Both the position numbers and the translations under genes were made by a program. From positions 2,131,883 to 2,195,882 of the forward strand of contig WHUZ01000004.1 of the NCBI GenBank assembly GCA_015179045.1: a stretch of 64,000 nt of DNA, written 5' to 3'. Below, piece after piece: positions 10,937 through 21,018 of this stretch. Below the pieces are notes generated by a model. The model searched no databases. It was given only the letters and a program-made list of their open reading frames with translations, and was not told the DNA's origin. Within the stretch, counting starts at the first letter, position 1; each line of letters opens with the position of its first letter. The DNA comes from Kalaharituber pfeilii. Lineage: Eukaryota; Ascomycota; Pezizomycetes; Pezizales; Pezizaceae.

Positions 10937-12446
10937 TTATTTCTCAATTAGCTGTATGTCACCGTAACCTTTCGCCAACCTCTCTGCAGCCTCCCCCTCA
11001 GATATCTGCAACTCTGTGCATATATCATCAAAATGATGGTTTCCGTCCAGGAACTTGGCCATTGGTAGCTTCTTATCCAATTGGCTGGGATCGTTGGACA
11101 CTGGATATTTGTGTACTCTGTACAAGATGCCCTTTATGACGCCAAAGCTAATAAACCTCCTCACGTCAATTCCTGCCAGAAGATCTTTGTTATCAATGCA
11201 CCACTGCTTTAAAGGGTGCCCCTGGCGTAGAGAACAATAGAGCTCGAATACCGCTGGGAACGTGAGTTTTCGCGGGGGGGATTTGATGTGTGGATGGGAC
11301 GGATGGATGGAGATGTAGTTGATGCATTCTTCCTGGAGAGCAGGGTCATGGACGAGTGAGGTAATTTCTGAGGTAACGGCGTAAACGGAAGAGAATTGGA
11401 AAATGTCGACCATGATAAGGCAGTTGTAGTAAAGGAGATGTTCGATGCATTTTTGGGTCAAGTTGTAGTCGGCATCAGCTAGCTCGGAGATGCGTTTGAC
11501 AGAATTGATGCCGTCAATGAAAGGGATGATCTGAGATTGGTCGTTTCATCAGCAGTAGCAGCTTTGTAGGTGCCATAAGGGGTCATACCTTTTGCATCGT
11601 CAAGTCCCAGTTGATGTCCATCAGAAGTTCCAGCTGCACTGTGCAGATAGGTACATGGTAGGCTTTGACGGGAGGTGGTGGAGCGTATATCGGGAACAAT
11701 TTGATATTTATGGTATTGGAGTCATCTACCACCATCAAAGGTCAGTCTTAATCTAGTATGAAGCCACAGTGGTAGGAGTCCTAGAGACTGGAATATGAAA
11801 GATAAAAGATACAATCGTACTTATCGGAATCATGCACTCGCAGTAGTTATTCAGGTCCTCCATAACCTGCTCGATCAAACTGTAGATGCCACTCCTCGTC
11901 ACCTCATTCCACAAGAACCCACTTTGCTCCTCGAGCGCCTTGAACAGCTTTGCTAGCTTCCTCACGACACTCTTGTAGCTTGAGGGATCGACATTCTCCT
12001 CAAGGACGATACCAATGTTGAAAATGTACTCATTGCGGTCGTACTTGCGGTCCTCAAGGCACACGGGGTATCCCAGAATACGGTAGCGGTTCGTACACAC
12101 CGTTACCAGGCGGTCGCACAGGGCTTGCTTCGGAATGATGTAGTCTGAGACTGTATCGAAGTCGAAGAGGGGCGGATGCGGGCAGCTTGGGGAGGCGGTG
12201 ACGGACCCATCTGGGACTTGGTACAGTACTTGAGGACCTGTGCAGGACGACCACGGCGGTTAGCGAGCAGGGTGCTTGAGGGGCGCTTCAGTATATGCAC
12301 GGCTGGGACGAGGGGAGCAAGGGCTGCGTGCGGCCTTGGGAGGCGGGGCACGGGGGACGGGGGGGGGCGGGGGGCGGGGGACGGGGGACGGGATGCCTGC
12401 TACCTTTGTCGATGTGAAAGTGCGCGAAGAATATTGACTTGATCAT
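10937..12446 (-). CDS. npr2: Nitrogen permease regulator 2 (NPRL2 homolog, GATOR1/SEACIT subunit)
   Basis: Four exons on the minus strand (12446-12404, 12237-11821, 11725-11589, 11530-10937) join in phase to 396 aa. The N-terminus IKSIFFAHFHIDKG leads into the longin-like domain that includes VSDYIIPKQALCDRL and YRILGYPVCLEDRKYDRNEY. It continues through EQSGFLWNEVTRSG and the central WDLTMQK/IIPFIDGINSVKRIS region to a winged-helix C-terminal half. NPR2 pairs with NPR3 in the SEACIT (GATOR1) complex at the vacuole, which acts as GAP for the Rag-type GTPases and restrains TORC1 when amino acids are short. Length and motif order fit the family. Intron 1 (12403-12238) is extremely G-rich on the plus strand. 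The gene starts 189 bp from the divergent SNAPIN-like gene. Confidence 0.94.
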
Positions 12447-12635
12447 AGGGCCGGGTCGACGTGCGTCTGCGATTCGCCTCCACGTTCTAGCAGGCCTGCA
12501 GCTTATTAGCACCTGAGCCGTGGAGGACACCGGCGACCTGCCTCAAGGCCTGCGACACGAGCGACGCGGATAAGCTTCGAGCAGCACCACGACAGAGCAC
12601 TCCAGCTGGGCCCCCTCGCAGACAGCAGCCCGCAC
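12447..12635. promoter_or_regulatory. Short bidirectional promoter between NPR2 and the SNAPIN-like gene
   Basis: The start codons of two head-to-head genes (NPR2 at 12446 minus, SNAPIN-like at 12636 plus) are separated by only 189 bp, so both must be driven from this GC-rich segment. No specific factor site could be assigned by eye. Confidence 0.7.
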
Positions 12636-13059
12636 ATGGAAGGCAGCTCGAGCGCAACTGCTCTGCCCGGTGGCCAGCAGGGAGCGCCGGGCCTGGCCGA
12701 GGCCACGGCGCAGCAGCTGTCATCGCCGCCGCCGCCTCCCCCGCCGATTGACGACCCGCTCGTGAACGGGATTAAGACGCTGTTTGACCCCACGATAAAG
12801 CAGACGACAGAGAAGCTGCTTCAGGTGCACAAGAGCCAATTGGCGCTGAGCGACGAGTTGGACAGGCTGATTGCTCGTAAGTCCCCAGTCCCTTGCGCAG
12901 CGCAGTATACGCGATTTCGCCGCTCACAAACGTGCAGAGCTGCAGAACTACTTGGACAACTCGGAACCTCCTTCGATACGGCCAACCGTGTTAAAGCTGG
13001 CGGCGACCTCCAAAAAGCTCGCAGCTGTGAACGGTACGCTTGACGAAGATTTGAATTAG
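12636..13059 (+). CDS. SNAPIN-like subunit of BLOC-1
   Basis: Two exons (12636-12876 and 12938-13059) give 121 aa. A low-complexity Ser/Pro N-terminus (six to seven consecutive Pro near residues 31-37) is followed by an amphipathic helix. That helix contains DPLVNGIKTLFDPTIKQTTE and SQLALSDELDRLIA, and a second helix contains PTVLKLAATSKKLAAVNGTL. This arrangement matches the Snapin/SNN1 family, small coiled-coil subunits of BLOC-1 that act in endosome-to-vacuole trafficking. The intron is 61 nt and the exon junction restores the coil in phase. The start ATG is the first in frame after the shared promoter. Assignment to the family is by helix pattern, length and the LxELxxLx-type core; a different small BLOC-1 subunit is the main alternative. 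Confidence 0.72.
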
Positions 13060-13444
13060 GATAAAGCCCTTTTTCACTAACAGTTCATGCATTACTGATA
13101 GCCGCCTTACAAAACATCCAACAACGGCTGAACAAATTATTTCTACAGCTTAGCAAGCACAGGACATCATGACTTGCTCCAACAACACACTTAAACCCCC
13201 CAACGCTTCTTTTCTCCAATTAATGCTTTCTGCCGTCCCCAAGCGTTTACATCATGTCTTCTCAAACGTTCCCGCTGCTTGCTTGCAATATCATTAGTGC
13301 CAACAAATTGCTCAGCTGCCAGATTGCGGGGCGTTTCCTTTTGGTTTTTGCGAAGTTTTCATATTCGAGCATTGCTTTGATATTTTGGAAGTGGGATGTA
13401 AACAGCTAGAATTGCCGAGTCTAATGCTGAAAATGCTAACATGC
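13060..13444. other. Convergent 3' region between the SNAPIN-like gene and FRG1
   Basis: This 385-bp spacer separates two convergent gene ends. I see only the expected 3' UTR composition and no gene. Confidence 0.6.
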
Positions 13445-14437
13445 CTAATAGGCAAACTTATCATGCTTTCCATGCTTGACCCGCACATCTAGGAGGGCTT
13501 CATGGAAACGACCTTCTATAGATGGGGTTAATACGGTTTTTGCGTCGTGATTGTATTGGAGGCCATCGATCACATACCTCGTCGTGCTTTCTTCAAAATC
13601 TTTACTTGGTCATCATCTAACTTGACACCAGCTCTAGAGAAAGCAATCAGCATATCCCTGACAAATAATCACCAGTCTAAACTTACTGGGCTTCCAAGTC
13701 CTTTCGTGTGATTCTATCCCTCAACTTATTTTCTTCCTTCTTCGTCTTCTTCTTGAATCTGGCTTGTCCTCTTATGGTCCAGGTTTGACAAAAGCCGATT
13801 TCCTCCGCATCCCCTCGTATCTCAATTGTACCGCCGCTTTTGGGGTCATCGATTCCAATGTATTTATCTCTGATGGTTTGGAATGCCCATCCAGCTCCTA
13901 CGTCCGTCTTGATCGCCACAAATCCTTCTTCATGAGAGATGGCTTCCTTTGTTGCACTAAGAACCCCAAACTTGTCGCAGCTGAGATATTTTCCGTGATG
14001 CGACTTGAGCGAGTAGCGATCTGAGCCGTGGATTTTGCTGATGACCCACACTTGCTTCACCTCAGCTGGTTCGGCCGTGTGGAGGTTCTCGCCTTCAATG
14101 TTGTCGAGGGTCAAGGCATAAACTTTGCCTGTCGCATCACAAGCCATGCAGATGGGCTTTGTCGCCGCCTGCATCCCCAATGGTATCAGTCACTGGTTCG
14201 CATATTCTGGAATTCTGCAGGAAAGCCACCCACAAATGTAAACATCACAGGTCCTGTCAGCTCTTCGGGCTGTACCATTGTCACCCATCCTTCAGGCTCC
14301 TCCGCGGTGCTGCTGCTTGTTTTCGTCACAGCCGTAGAGCTTCCCTCCCCTCTGTTATCGTCGTCGCCATCGTCCTTTGAGCTCCGCTTCCGCTTCTTCG
14401 TCTTCTTGTCGCCTTTGAATGTGAGCGGTTTCACCAT
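13445..14437 (-). CDS. frg1: FRG1-like family protein
   Basis: Four minus-strand exons (14437-14234, 14168-13687, 13633-13578, 13515-13445) join in phase to 270 aa. The start MVKPLTFKGDKKTKKRKR carries a Lys/Arg cluster that resembles a nuclear localisation signal. A Ser/Thr-rich linker leads to a beta-trefoil domain (about residues 60-225) with TKPICMACDATGKVYAL, VKQVWVISKIHGSDRYSLKS, HHGKYLSCDKFGVLSA and GWAFQTIRDKYIGIDD. The C-terminus KHGKHDKFAY is the conserved FRG1 ending. FRG1 proteins are nucleolar/nuclear, co-purify with spliceosomes and bind F-actin. A stop-containing 65-nt intron lies between residue 68 and the trefoil. The gene is divergent from the 2OG oxygenase gene and convergent with the SNAPIN-like gene. 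Confidence 0.94.
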
Positions 14438-14871
14438 TTTGCTCGTGCTTGCAGACGACGTGCAATGCGTGAGAGCTCTGCGACAAGCTTTGGGCCGCTT
14501 CACGTCTGCCAAGGCCGCTAACCCATGTTCGCGCAAGGTTGGCATTGGACCGTTAGAGTAAAGCAAACTGGTGCCGAATGGGGCAGGTTAGGTGTCTGGC
14601 CATGGTTGGGCACGAGACTATCCTCTTGTGTGTCGCGGAGCGCGGCGGGGTGCGGTTATCAGGCGCACCCTACTAGTAAGAAGCAGCTTTCCAAAGCTGT
14701 AACAAGAACCTTTTATAACCGCTCGATGCTACCCTCTAGCTCTAGCCTCCCATCGTTCCAAAACTCCGCCGTGATAAGGCTGACTACCTGGAATGTTATA
14801 CCCGTCTGTAGCGTGCTTGTATTAGCTCTCTCTCTCTCTCTCTCTCTTCATAGAATCTAAGGGCTCAAACC
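14438..14871. promoter_or_regulatory. Divergent promoter of FRG1 and the 2OG oxygenase, with a CT tract
   Basis: This 434-bp segment separates two head-to-head start codons. A pure CT repeat at 14826-14847 is followed by CTTCATAG, 20 bp before the oxygenase ATG. This looks like the polypyrimidine tract and 3' splice site of a 5' UTR intron, although the donor was not identified. A CT-rich promoter element is the alternative. Confidence 0.5.
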
Positions 14872-16449
14872 ATGTCATTCGAAACTGCAAAGCCTGTTGC
14901 CGTGACCTTCGAGCAACTCCAAAAAGGTGTGTGAATTCCCACATACTTTCCACGCGGAATATTGCTATACACTAAGGAAATAGCTTCTGACTATATACAG
15001 GAAATGTTAGTGATGAAGCATTGGTAGAAGCCTTTGGCCCAGATTCTTTGGGTATCATTGTTGTCTCTGATCTACCTTCGAGATTCGTTCCGTTGAGGAA
15101 GCGGGTGCTTTCATACGCTTCTCACCTCGGCAACCTTCCTGCAGAGGAACTTAAGGCTTTGGAGCATCCTGAGGCGAAGTATCTGGTTGGATGGTATAAT
15201 CATCATTCCTGCTCGGTATTATTTGAGATCCTTTTGCTGACTTGTTGCAATGTAAGGTCATGTGGAAAGGAGATGCTCTCTAATAACAGGGTGGATACAC
15301 TAAAAGGGTCATATTATGTGAACTGTGCATTCTATAAGGATCCGAAGCTAGATGGAGCTGAAGGAGATTACCCTAATCTTCCTGAATATACAAAAGGGAA
15401 TATATGGCCGAAGGAAGAGTTACTGAGAGGCTTCAAGGAAGCAGTTCAAGAGCTGGTATTCCGCTCACATTCTCCTATCGATACAATAGGCGGTTCTAAT
15501 TCAGTATACTGAATAGTGCACTTTAGTAATTGATACTGCATTGCTGGTGGCCAGGGTGGGTTCCTGATGAAATCATGGCAATTAGAGTTTTGCTCACAGT
15601 TGGGTTTACAGGCTTGTGATAGATACGGTAGAGTAATTTCGGTTCACTCTCAAGTATCTCCTATTTTTTTTTTTTTGTTGAGTCTAACACCATCCAGCCC
15701 AGAAACATATCAAAGGTTACACCTCAGGTTATCTGGAGCATGTCGTGAAGACATCTTCCACAACCAAGGCCAGGCTCCTACACTACTTCCCGCCTCCAAC
15801 ACTTGAGAATGGCAAGACTGAGGAAGACGAGGACTTGGATAATTGGTGTGGTATGGTGCAGCAAACCATTGTGTAGTCCTTCCATGTTGCTAACATGATG
15901 TTCAGGGACTCATAAAGATCACGGGTGCCTTACCGGACTGACTAGCGCAATGTATGTTGATGAAGCCAATCAACCCATCAACATTGCCAATGGAGTGGAA
16001 CTTGCAGAGCTCCCCGCTGCACCTGATCCAGCTGCCGGTCTGTATATCAGGAACAGGAAGGATCAGATCTACAAAGTTGGAATTCCGAGAGACTCGCTGG
16101 CGTTCCAGACAGGAGAAGGTCGATCACCTCTATTGTACTGCACCTCGTTTGCATACACTGATTGAGGATGTTATAGCTCTCGAGGTCATAACGGAAGGGA
16201 AATTTAAGGCTGTACCTCACTTCGTAAGGGGCTGCAGAGCGAACCTAGCAGGTGGGGTCGCGAGGAACACAATTGCTGTCTTTACTCGTACGTCAAAACT
16301 TCTCTGTATATAACTATCCCTATTTAAGCTATACTGACCACTGATACGCCCATATAGAACCAAATCTTTACGCCAAAGTGGATAAAAATCGTGATTTCGC
16401 AACATTCGCAAAACAAATAGTTGAGCAAAATACTACTGATGGGATGTAA
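14872..16449 (+). CDS. 2-oxoglutarate/Fe(II)-dependent oxygenase, isopenicillin-N-synthase-like fold
   Basis: Eight exons (14872-14926, 15001-15193, 15257-15455, 15555-15627, 15698-15850, 15906-16118, 16177-16287, 16358-16449) keep phase and give 362 aa. The N-terminus has the DIOX_N-type block DSLGIIVVSDLPSRFVPLRK. The double-stranded beta-helix follows with the iron ligands His227 and Asp229 in the HKDHG motif and His310 in VPHFVRG. Arg325 and Thr327 in GGVARNTIAVF fit the 2-oxoglutarate-binding RxS/T. All catalytic residues are present, so the enzyme should be active. The substrate cannot be told from sequence, and no biosynthetic cluster surrounds it. In exon 3 the usual family motif WSHGKE reads WSCGKE. 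Exon 4, 24 codons around SWQLEFCSQLGLQACDRY, is the least certain junction. Confidence 0.82.
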
Positions 16450-16641
16450 AGGGGAGGTATAGCTATATTGCACGTTCTTTATACTTTTATCTCTTTGGGA
16501 GATTTTCGTCCTTGCTTCTTTGCTCTATAAACATAGAGTCGCAGGTTGAAAAAGGTTCGATCCGACGTACCTGATATATAGGTTCCGCTATGTGATTCTA
16601 TCTTCGTATTAATTTACAAGTAGTTATGTACTGCCCCAGGC
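16450..16641. other. 3' flank of the oxygenase gene up to the mobile element
   Basis: This short spacer ends with the eight bases CCCCAGGC at 16634-16641, the probable target-site copy at the left edge of the TIR-bounded element. No gene is present. Confidence 0.6.
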
Positions 16642-16720
16642 TAGTCTCATGCCAAGCCCCTAGGGCACTCTCCGAGGTTGGCACCCTCCGAGCGCAGCGA
16701 GGGTCTTGACTATCTTTCGT
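16642..16720 (+). repeat. Left terminal inverted repeat
   Basis: This is 79 bp starting TAGTCTCATGCCAAGCCCC and pairs with 22292-22356. It contains an internal 16-base insertion that duplicates the CACCCTCCGAG portion, absent from the right copy. Confidence 0.9.
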
Positions 16721-16954
16721 TTTTTTGTGCGGCAACTTTTGTCTACGGAGCACACCATAGTAATTTTTCGTAGACGCAGCTAATCACTTGGCACACTGCG
16801 TCGACGCGTCTAGCGTCGGCCCATGGATTCTAATCTCAGGGCCCACACCACAACAGAACATCATCACAATAAAATTCGGACCCACTGCCTCACCTCAATC
16901 ATTCTCATAACCTATCTGTTCGTCATCTTAGTAATATACAAATTTGTATCCACT

Positions 16955-18747
16955 ATGGATTTTACTCTGGGTCCAAGCACCCGTGCCAAAGTCCAGCTCA
17001 AAGGCTTGAATCCTACTAAGGAAGATCCCCTATTCCAAATGCCACCCTTGGACTCAGCATCAGTGATAATCAAGCGCGAGCGAGATGCCCCCGAAAGTGC
17101 GGATACAAGGGTCAGCAAACGGCCCCGTGGACGCGGAGGAAGGAAGAGTTTGAACACCCAGAGCAGAATGCAAGCAATGGAAAAACAGTATGGAATTGGA
17201 GCTGTGCAAGAAGCGCAAGCATTGGTGCTTGATGACTATCGTGAGATTGTAAATGCATATCCTGTCGACGCTGATAAGGATGCTATGCAGGGGTTGCTCA
17301 ACTTTGGTATTCGCAGAATCACGGTTCGACAGTTTTTATATCAGTCCTGAACAACGAATAATTCTTTGCAATCTCATGCTTCCCCACTGGGCCAGCAAGG
17401 AGATGATCTCCGAATATTCGAAATATTTCTCAAAGGCATACCTGCACCTCTCAGCCAAGTGGAGGAAGAGTGCAGATGAACTTGCACTTGGCATCTATGA
17501 GGCCTTCAGTGAAGCGTTTGGGGCAGGTAGCATGGAATTGAAACAGTGCTTGGAAAGTCATGAAAAATTCATTGAGAGATATGAATTGCCAGCTTCAGAT
17601 TTAGTTGGCCTTTGGGAGCCCATGGGTCGTGTGGTCAGCATCGAGGTGCTTAATTCTGGCCGCCCTGGCGGTGATAGCATATGGCGGATCTATATGCGGA
17701 GGGAGTCACATATCGCTATCTGCGTAGACGAGCATATGCACTTTGGCAATCTGGCGGGCAAGTGAGCAAGAGTTCCGGTACAGATATTTTCTCCTATCAG
17801 GAACTGAAGGATTTTCAAATGGAAACGCTGAAGAGAGTGCCGAAATACCTACCAGACCTAACAGTCGATCTCCCTAAATCCCAGAAGGAATGGAGTGCGT
17901 TCAATACTAGGGCCGAGAAACTCACTGCTGTTTTGGCGGAGGTCGCAGAAACCAATTTCAAACAGCCAGGAGTGCCATCGAATGTAAATGCTGCCGTCAA
18001 TATCCGACGTATCCAGGAGGCAGAGGGATTAGATGAGGAAGAAATGGAAGAAGAATCAGAAGCTATTGATTTGAGCAATATTACGGAGGTGCCTGACCCT
18101 CTGCCAACTTGTAAGTATTTAGGCTTGGGGATAATCAAAGGTGGAAGACTAACGGACCTTCAGTGAGCTTGCCAGAGGATACCCAGTTTGGTTCCGCGCG
18201 CGAGAGGGGCGAGTTCCTAGCAAACTTGTCAACTCCGGGATTGTTGGAATATTGCAATTACCGTTGTGACTTGGAATACGAGTATTTGGCTGAGCAGATG
18301 GAGATTTTACGTGACCGATGCACCAAGATCGAGAAGATCAAGGAGGAAATTAAGGCAAAGGCGGAGGCACGCGCCCGTAGGATGCAGATTGTGGCTGATT
18401 TGGAAAGCAAGTGTAGAGGGGAATGGTCGGAAGTGCTGGGGCAAATTCTTCCTGGTGGAAGCAACAGGCAAAAGCTAAGCCCAGCTCCATCGAAGCTGGG
18501 TACGTCAGTGGCTGAGGGGTCGAAAATAGTTGGGCGGTTGTCAGGAAGTTTGCTGGGCAAGGGAGGGGCGGCTGGGCCCTCCGTTACTTCGGGTAAAGAA
18601 GAAGGCAAACTGGCTAAGGACAAGAATAAGGATGTTAAGGAGGAATCCTCAGACGATAGTGACGATGCATCTGATAACGAGCAAGTGGGAGACACTGGTG
18701 CAAAAGAGGATAGATTGAAGGATTCAGATGCCACCAGTGGTCATTAG
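16955..18747 (+). pseudogene. Unrecognised gene inside the TIR element, frameshifted twice
   Basis: Three plus-strand open segments line up as one protein of roughly 580-600 aa. The first begins at the ATG at 16955 (an upstream in-frame ATG at 16823 adds a hydrophobic stretch). It holds a basic patch (VSKRPRGRGGRKS) and continues to about 17310, where the frame must shift to enter the block containing ISPEQRIILCNLMLPHW. A second shift near 17660-17690 leads into YRYLRRRAYALWQSGGQ. A normal 53-nt intron (18111-18163) then joins a Lys/Glu-rich helical region and an acidic Ser/Asp C-terminus ending at 18747. The flanking blocks retain strong coding character, so the damage is recent, is sequence error, or hides non-standard processing. 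No domain is recognised, and it may be the element's own transposition gene or cargo. Confidence 0.6.
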
Positions 18748-19505
18748 CCTAGCCTAGCCTAGCCTCGTGGGAAGACTGATACCTGATGTGTGTCAAGCCA
18801 CTGAGAAACTATCATGAGACTAACCGGGCACCGTGTCATGATGATGTTTAGTCTTAAACTAGAAGTCTATTCAGTGTAGTTAGACTGGGAATTATAGTGT
18901 GCGAAACTTTATGCTGGTAGCGAGTACTTAGCTGAATGTTGCTCTAATAATCATCCTCTTGTAATCTCCTGAATGAGCGTTAATGGAAAGCTCATTTACT
19001 CCAAACTGAAGAGCTCATAGTATGATTGTAGCTGTCAACGGAGGCAGAAAGTGCATATGGTAGGTGGTTCTACAGAGACTAGAAGTACCCTATGATAAAC
19101 CTAATAGAGTCGCTAACCCCGTTCTCATTTCCAACGTTTCCGCCAGCATTCGGAAGATGTTTGGAACCTTCTAGCCGGCCATCTTGAGTGTCGAAGCAAT
19201 TGGAACCAATGGAAACAGAAGGCAGTTTCCATTGCCAACGTACTGGGAGAGTCTGAGAATAAGCGCTCTGCTCCTTCCACCACCAAGACAAACATCTCCA
19301 TCAAGCAGAGGTCCTTCGATATATAAAGCGAGTGTTCGGGGATGTAAATCTTATGCCGTTTGTGATGTTTCCCCTTCGGGTAGTTGTTCCTGTAGTTTCA
19401 ACCGATTGTTGATAACTTGGATCTTAATCATAAGACTAACCTTGATCCACAACAAAGCTCAAAAGATACAAGAACTATAACAGCAGTCTCACTTGATACT
19501 ATAAT
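18748..19505. other. Non-coding stretch inside the element
   Basis: It begins with a short run of the pentamer CCTAG at 18747-18763. I see no supported gene. Confidence 0.45.
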
Positions 19506-19922
19506 ATGCACTTCGAGACCGCAGGATTATCCCCAAGGGAGGATCGAGCACTGGAGGTATCACTGAATGCAAATGCCATCGTATGTCAGTCGTCGACGCA
19601 CCTCCCGGCGGCAGAAGAGGAATTGCGAACCGACGTACAACAGCCGCGCAATGCCAAAAGAAGAAAGCTACCTTGGGTATTGGGAGATTCATCAGCATCG
19701 AAAAAACAAATGACAGCTCATGAAAAAAATAAGGTGAAAAGCATTCTCTTTAATATGGGCATCACGTTAACTGGAGATCAGGTATCGACAAGCGCTAAGG
19801 GTGCGTCGACGCCGTCGACAGGGGCGTCGACAGCCAGTAACACGACGTCGACGGCCACTAAAACGACGTCGACGCCGTCGACAGGGGTGTCGACAGCGAT
19901 AGCTGGGTGCTCTGGAAGCTAG
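19506..19922 (+). CDS. Hypothetical 138-aa ORF in the TIR element with Ser/Thr-Pro repeats
   Basis: This uninterrupted ATG frame has a charged central part that includes NAKRRKLPWVLGDSS and ASKKQMTAHEKNKVKSILFN. It then ends in a Ser/Thr/Ala/Pro repeat encoded by GTCGAC-containing units. A decayed copy of the same sequence lies about 530 bp downstream (20095-20340), with G/C positions replaced by A/T and the frame lost. Conservation of the duplicated frame suggests that the ORF was once meaningful. It could also be an exon of a longer element gene, since the upstream 19.0-19.5 kb is unassigned. No family is recognised. Confidence 0.4.
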   Translation: MHFETAGLSPREDRALEVSLNANAIVCQSSTHLPAAEEELRTDVQQPRNAKRRKLPWVLGDSSASKKQMTAHEKNKVKSILFNMGITLTGDQVSTSAKGASTPSTGASTASNTTSTATKTTSTPSTGVSTAIAGCSGS

Positions 19923-20340
19923 TTACAAGACTACAGTTTTCCCTTGCTATACTGGATGCTCTCAGGTTGCTACATCCCGCTCCCATACAAAACCCTCTTG
20001 CTATACCGGACGCACTAAGAATACCGGACCGGACAGGAATTGCCAGGCACTTACCCCCCTGTCTTAAACCTAATAGAGGCTTCAAGCAGAGGTCATTCAG
20101 ATAATTGCAGTCATATATTAGTTATTGATGTACCTTTTGGTGACAGAAGAGGAATTGCAAAGGAATGTACAACAGTTATGCAATACCAAAAGAAGAAGAA
20201 ACCTACCTTAGGTATCGAAAGATTTACTAGCATTAAAAAAACCAATGACGGCTTATCAAAAAAAATAAGGTGAAAAGTATCGAGTCTTTTTATTATGAGT
20301 ATTATATTGATAGAAGATTAGGTATCAACAAGCGCTAAAG
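19565..20340 (+). repeat. Tandemly duplicated ORF segment, second copy decayed
   Basis: Copy A (about 19565-19800) and copy B (about 20095-20340) align across some 230 bp. The shared landmarks are GCAGAAGAGGAATTGC/GACAGAAGAGGAATTGC and AAAATAAGGTGAAAAG. Most differences are G or C in copy A against A or T in copy B, which gives copy B stop codons. This directional change is what RIP-type mutation of duplicated DNA produces. Confidence 0.7.
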
Positions 20341-20344
20341 GTGC

Positions 20345-20990
20345 TGTCGACGCCCTTGTCGACAGCAGCGTCGACAGCAGCGTCGACAGCAACAGCAGCG
20401 TCGACAGCAGCGTCGACAGCAACAGCAGCGTCGACAGCAGCGTCGACAGCAACAGCAGCGTCGACAGCAGCGTCGACAGCAATAGCAGCGTCGACAGCAG
20501 CGTCGACAGCAATAGCAGCGTCGACAGCAGCGTCGACCGCAATAGCAGCGTCGACAGCGGCGTCGACAGCAGCGTCGACAGCAACAGCAGCGTCGACAGC
20601 AACGTCGACAGCAACAGCAACGTCGACAGCGGCGTCGACAGCAGCGTCGACAGCAGCGTCGACAGCAACAGCAGCGTCGACAGCAACGTCGACAGCAACA
20701 GCAACGTCGACAGCGGCGTCGACAGCAGCGTCGACAGCAACAGCAGCGTCGACAGCAACGTCGACAGCAGCGTCGACAGCAACAGCAGCGTCGACAGCGG
20801 CGTCGACAGCAGCATCGACAGCAACAGCAACGTCGACAGCAGCGTCGACAGCAACAGCAACGTCGACAGCGGCGTCGACAGCAGCGTCGACAGCAACAGC
20901 AGCGTCGACAGCAGCGTCGACAGCAGTGTCAATAGCAGCATCGACAGCAGCGTCGGCAGTGGCATTCACAGTGGCGTCGACGCAACAGCA
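20345..20990 (+). repeat. SalI-site minisatellite of mixed 12/18-bp units
   Basis: The array is built from GTCGACAGCAGC and GTCGACAGCAACAGCAGC units with minor variants (AAT for AAC, GGC for AGC). About 40 GTCGAC hexamers can be counted in roughly 640 bp. Because the units are multiples of three and lack stops, one plus-strand and two minus-strand frames stay open throughout. The plus frame would read Ser-Thr-Ala repeats. These open frames are a by-product of the repeat. Confidence 0.92.
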
Positions 20991-21018
20991 GCATCAACAG
21001 CGGCATCGACAGCAGCGT

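Noticed and set aside
16545..16575. B-box-like GGTTCGATCC near the oxygenase 3' end
   Set aside because: The flanking bases do not form a T-stem and there is no A-box or acceptor stem at the right spacing.
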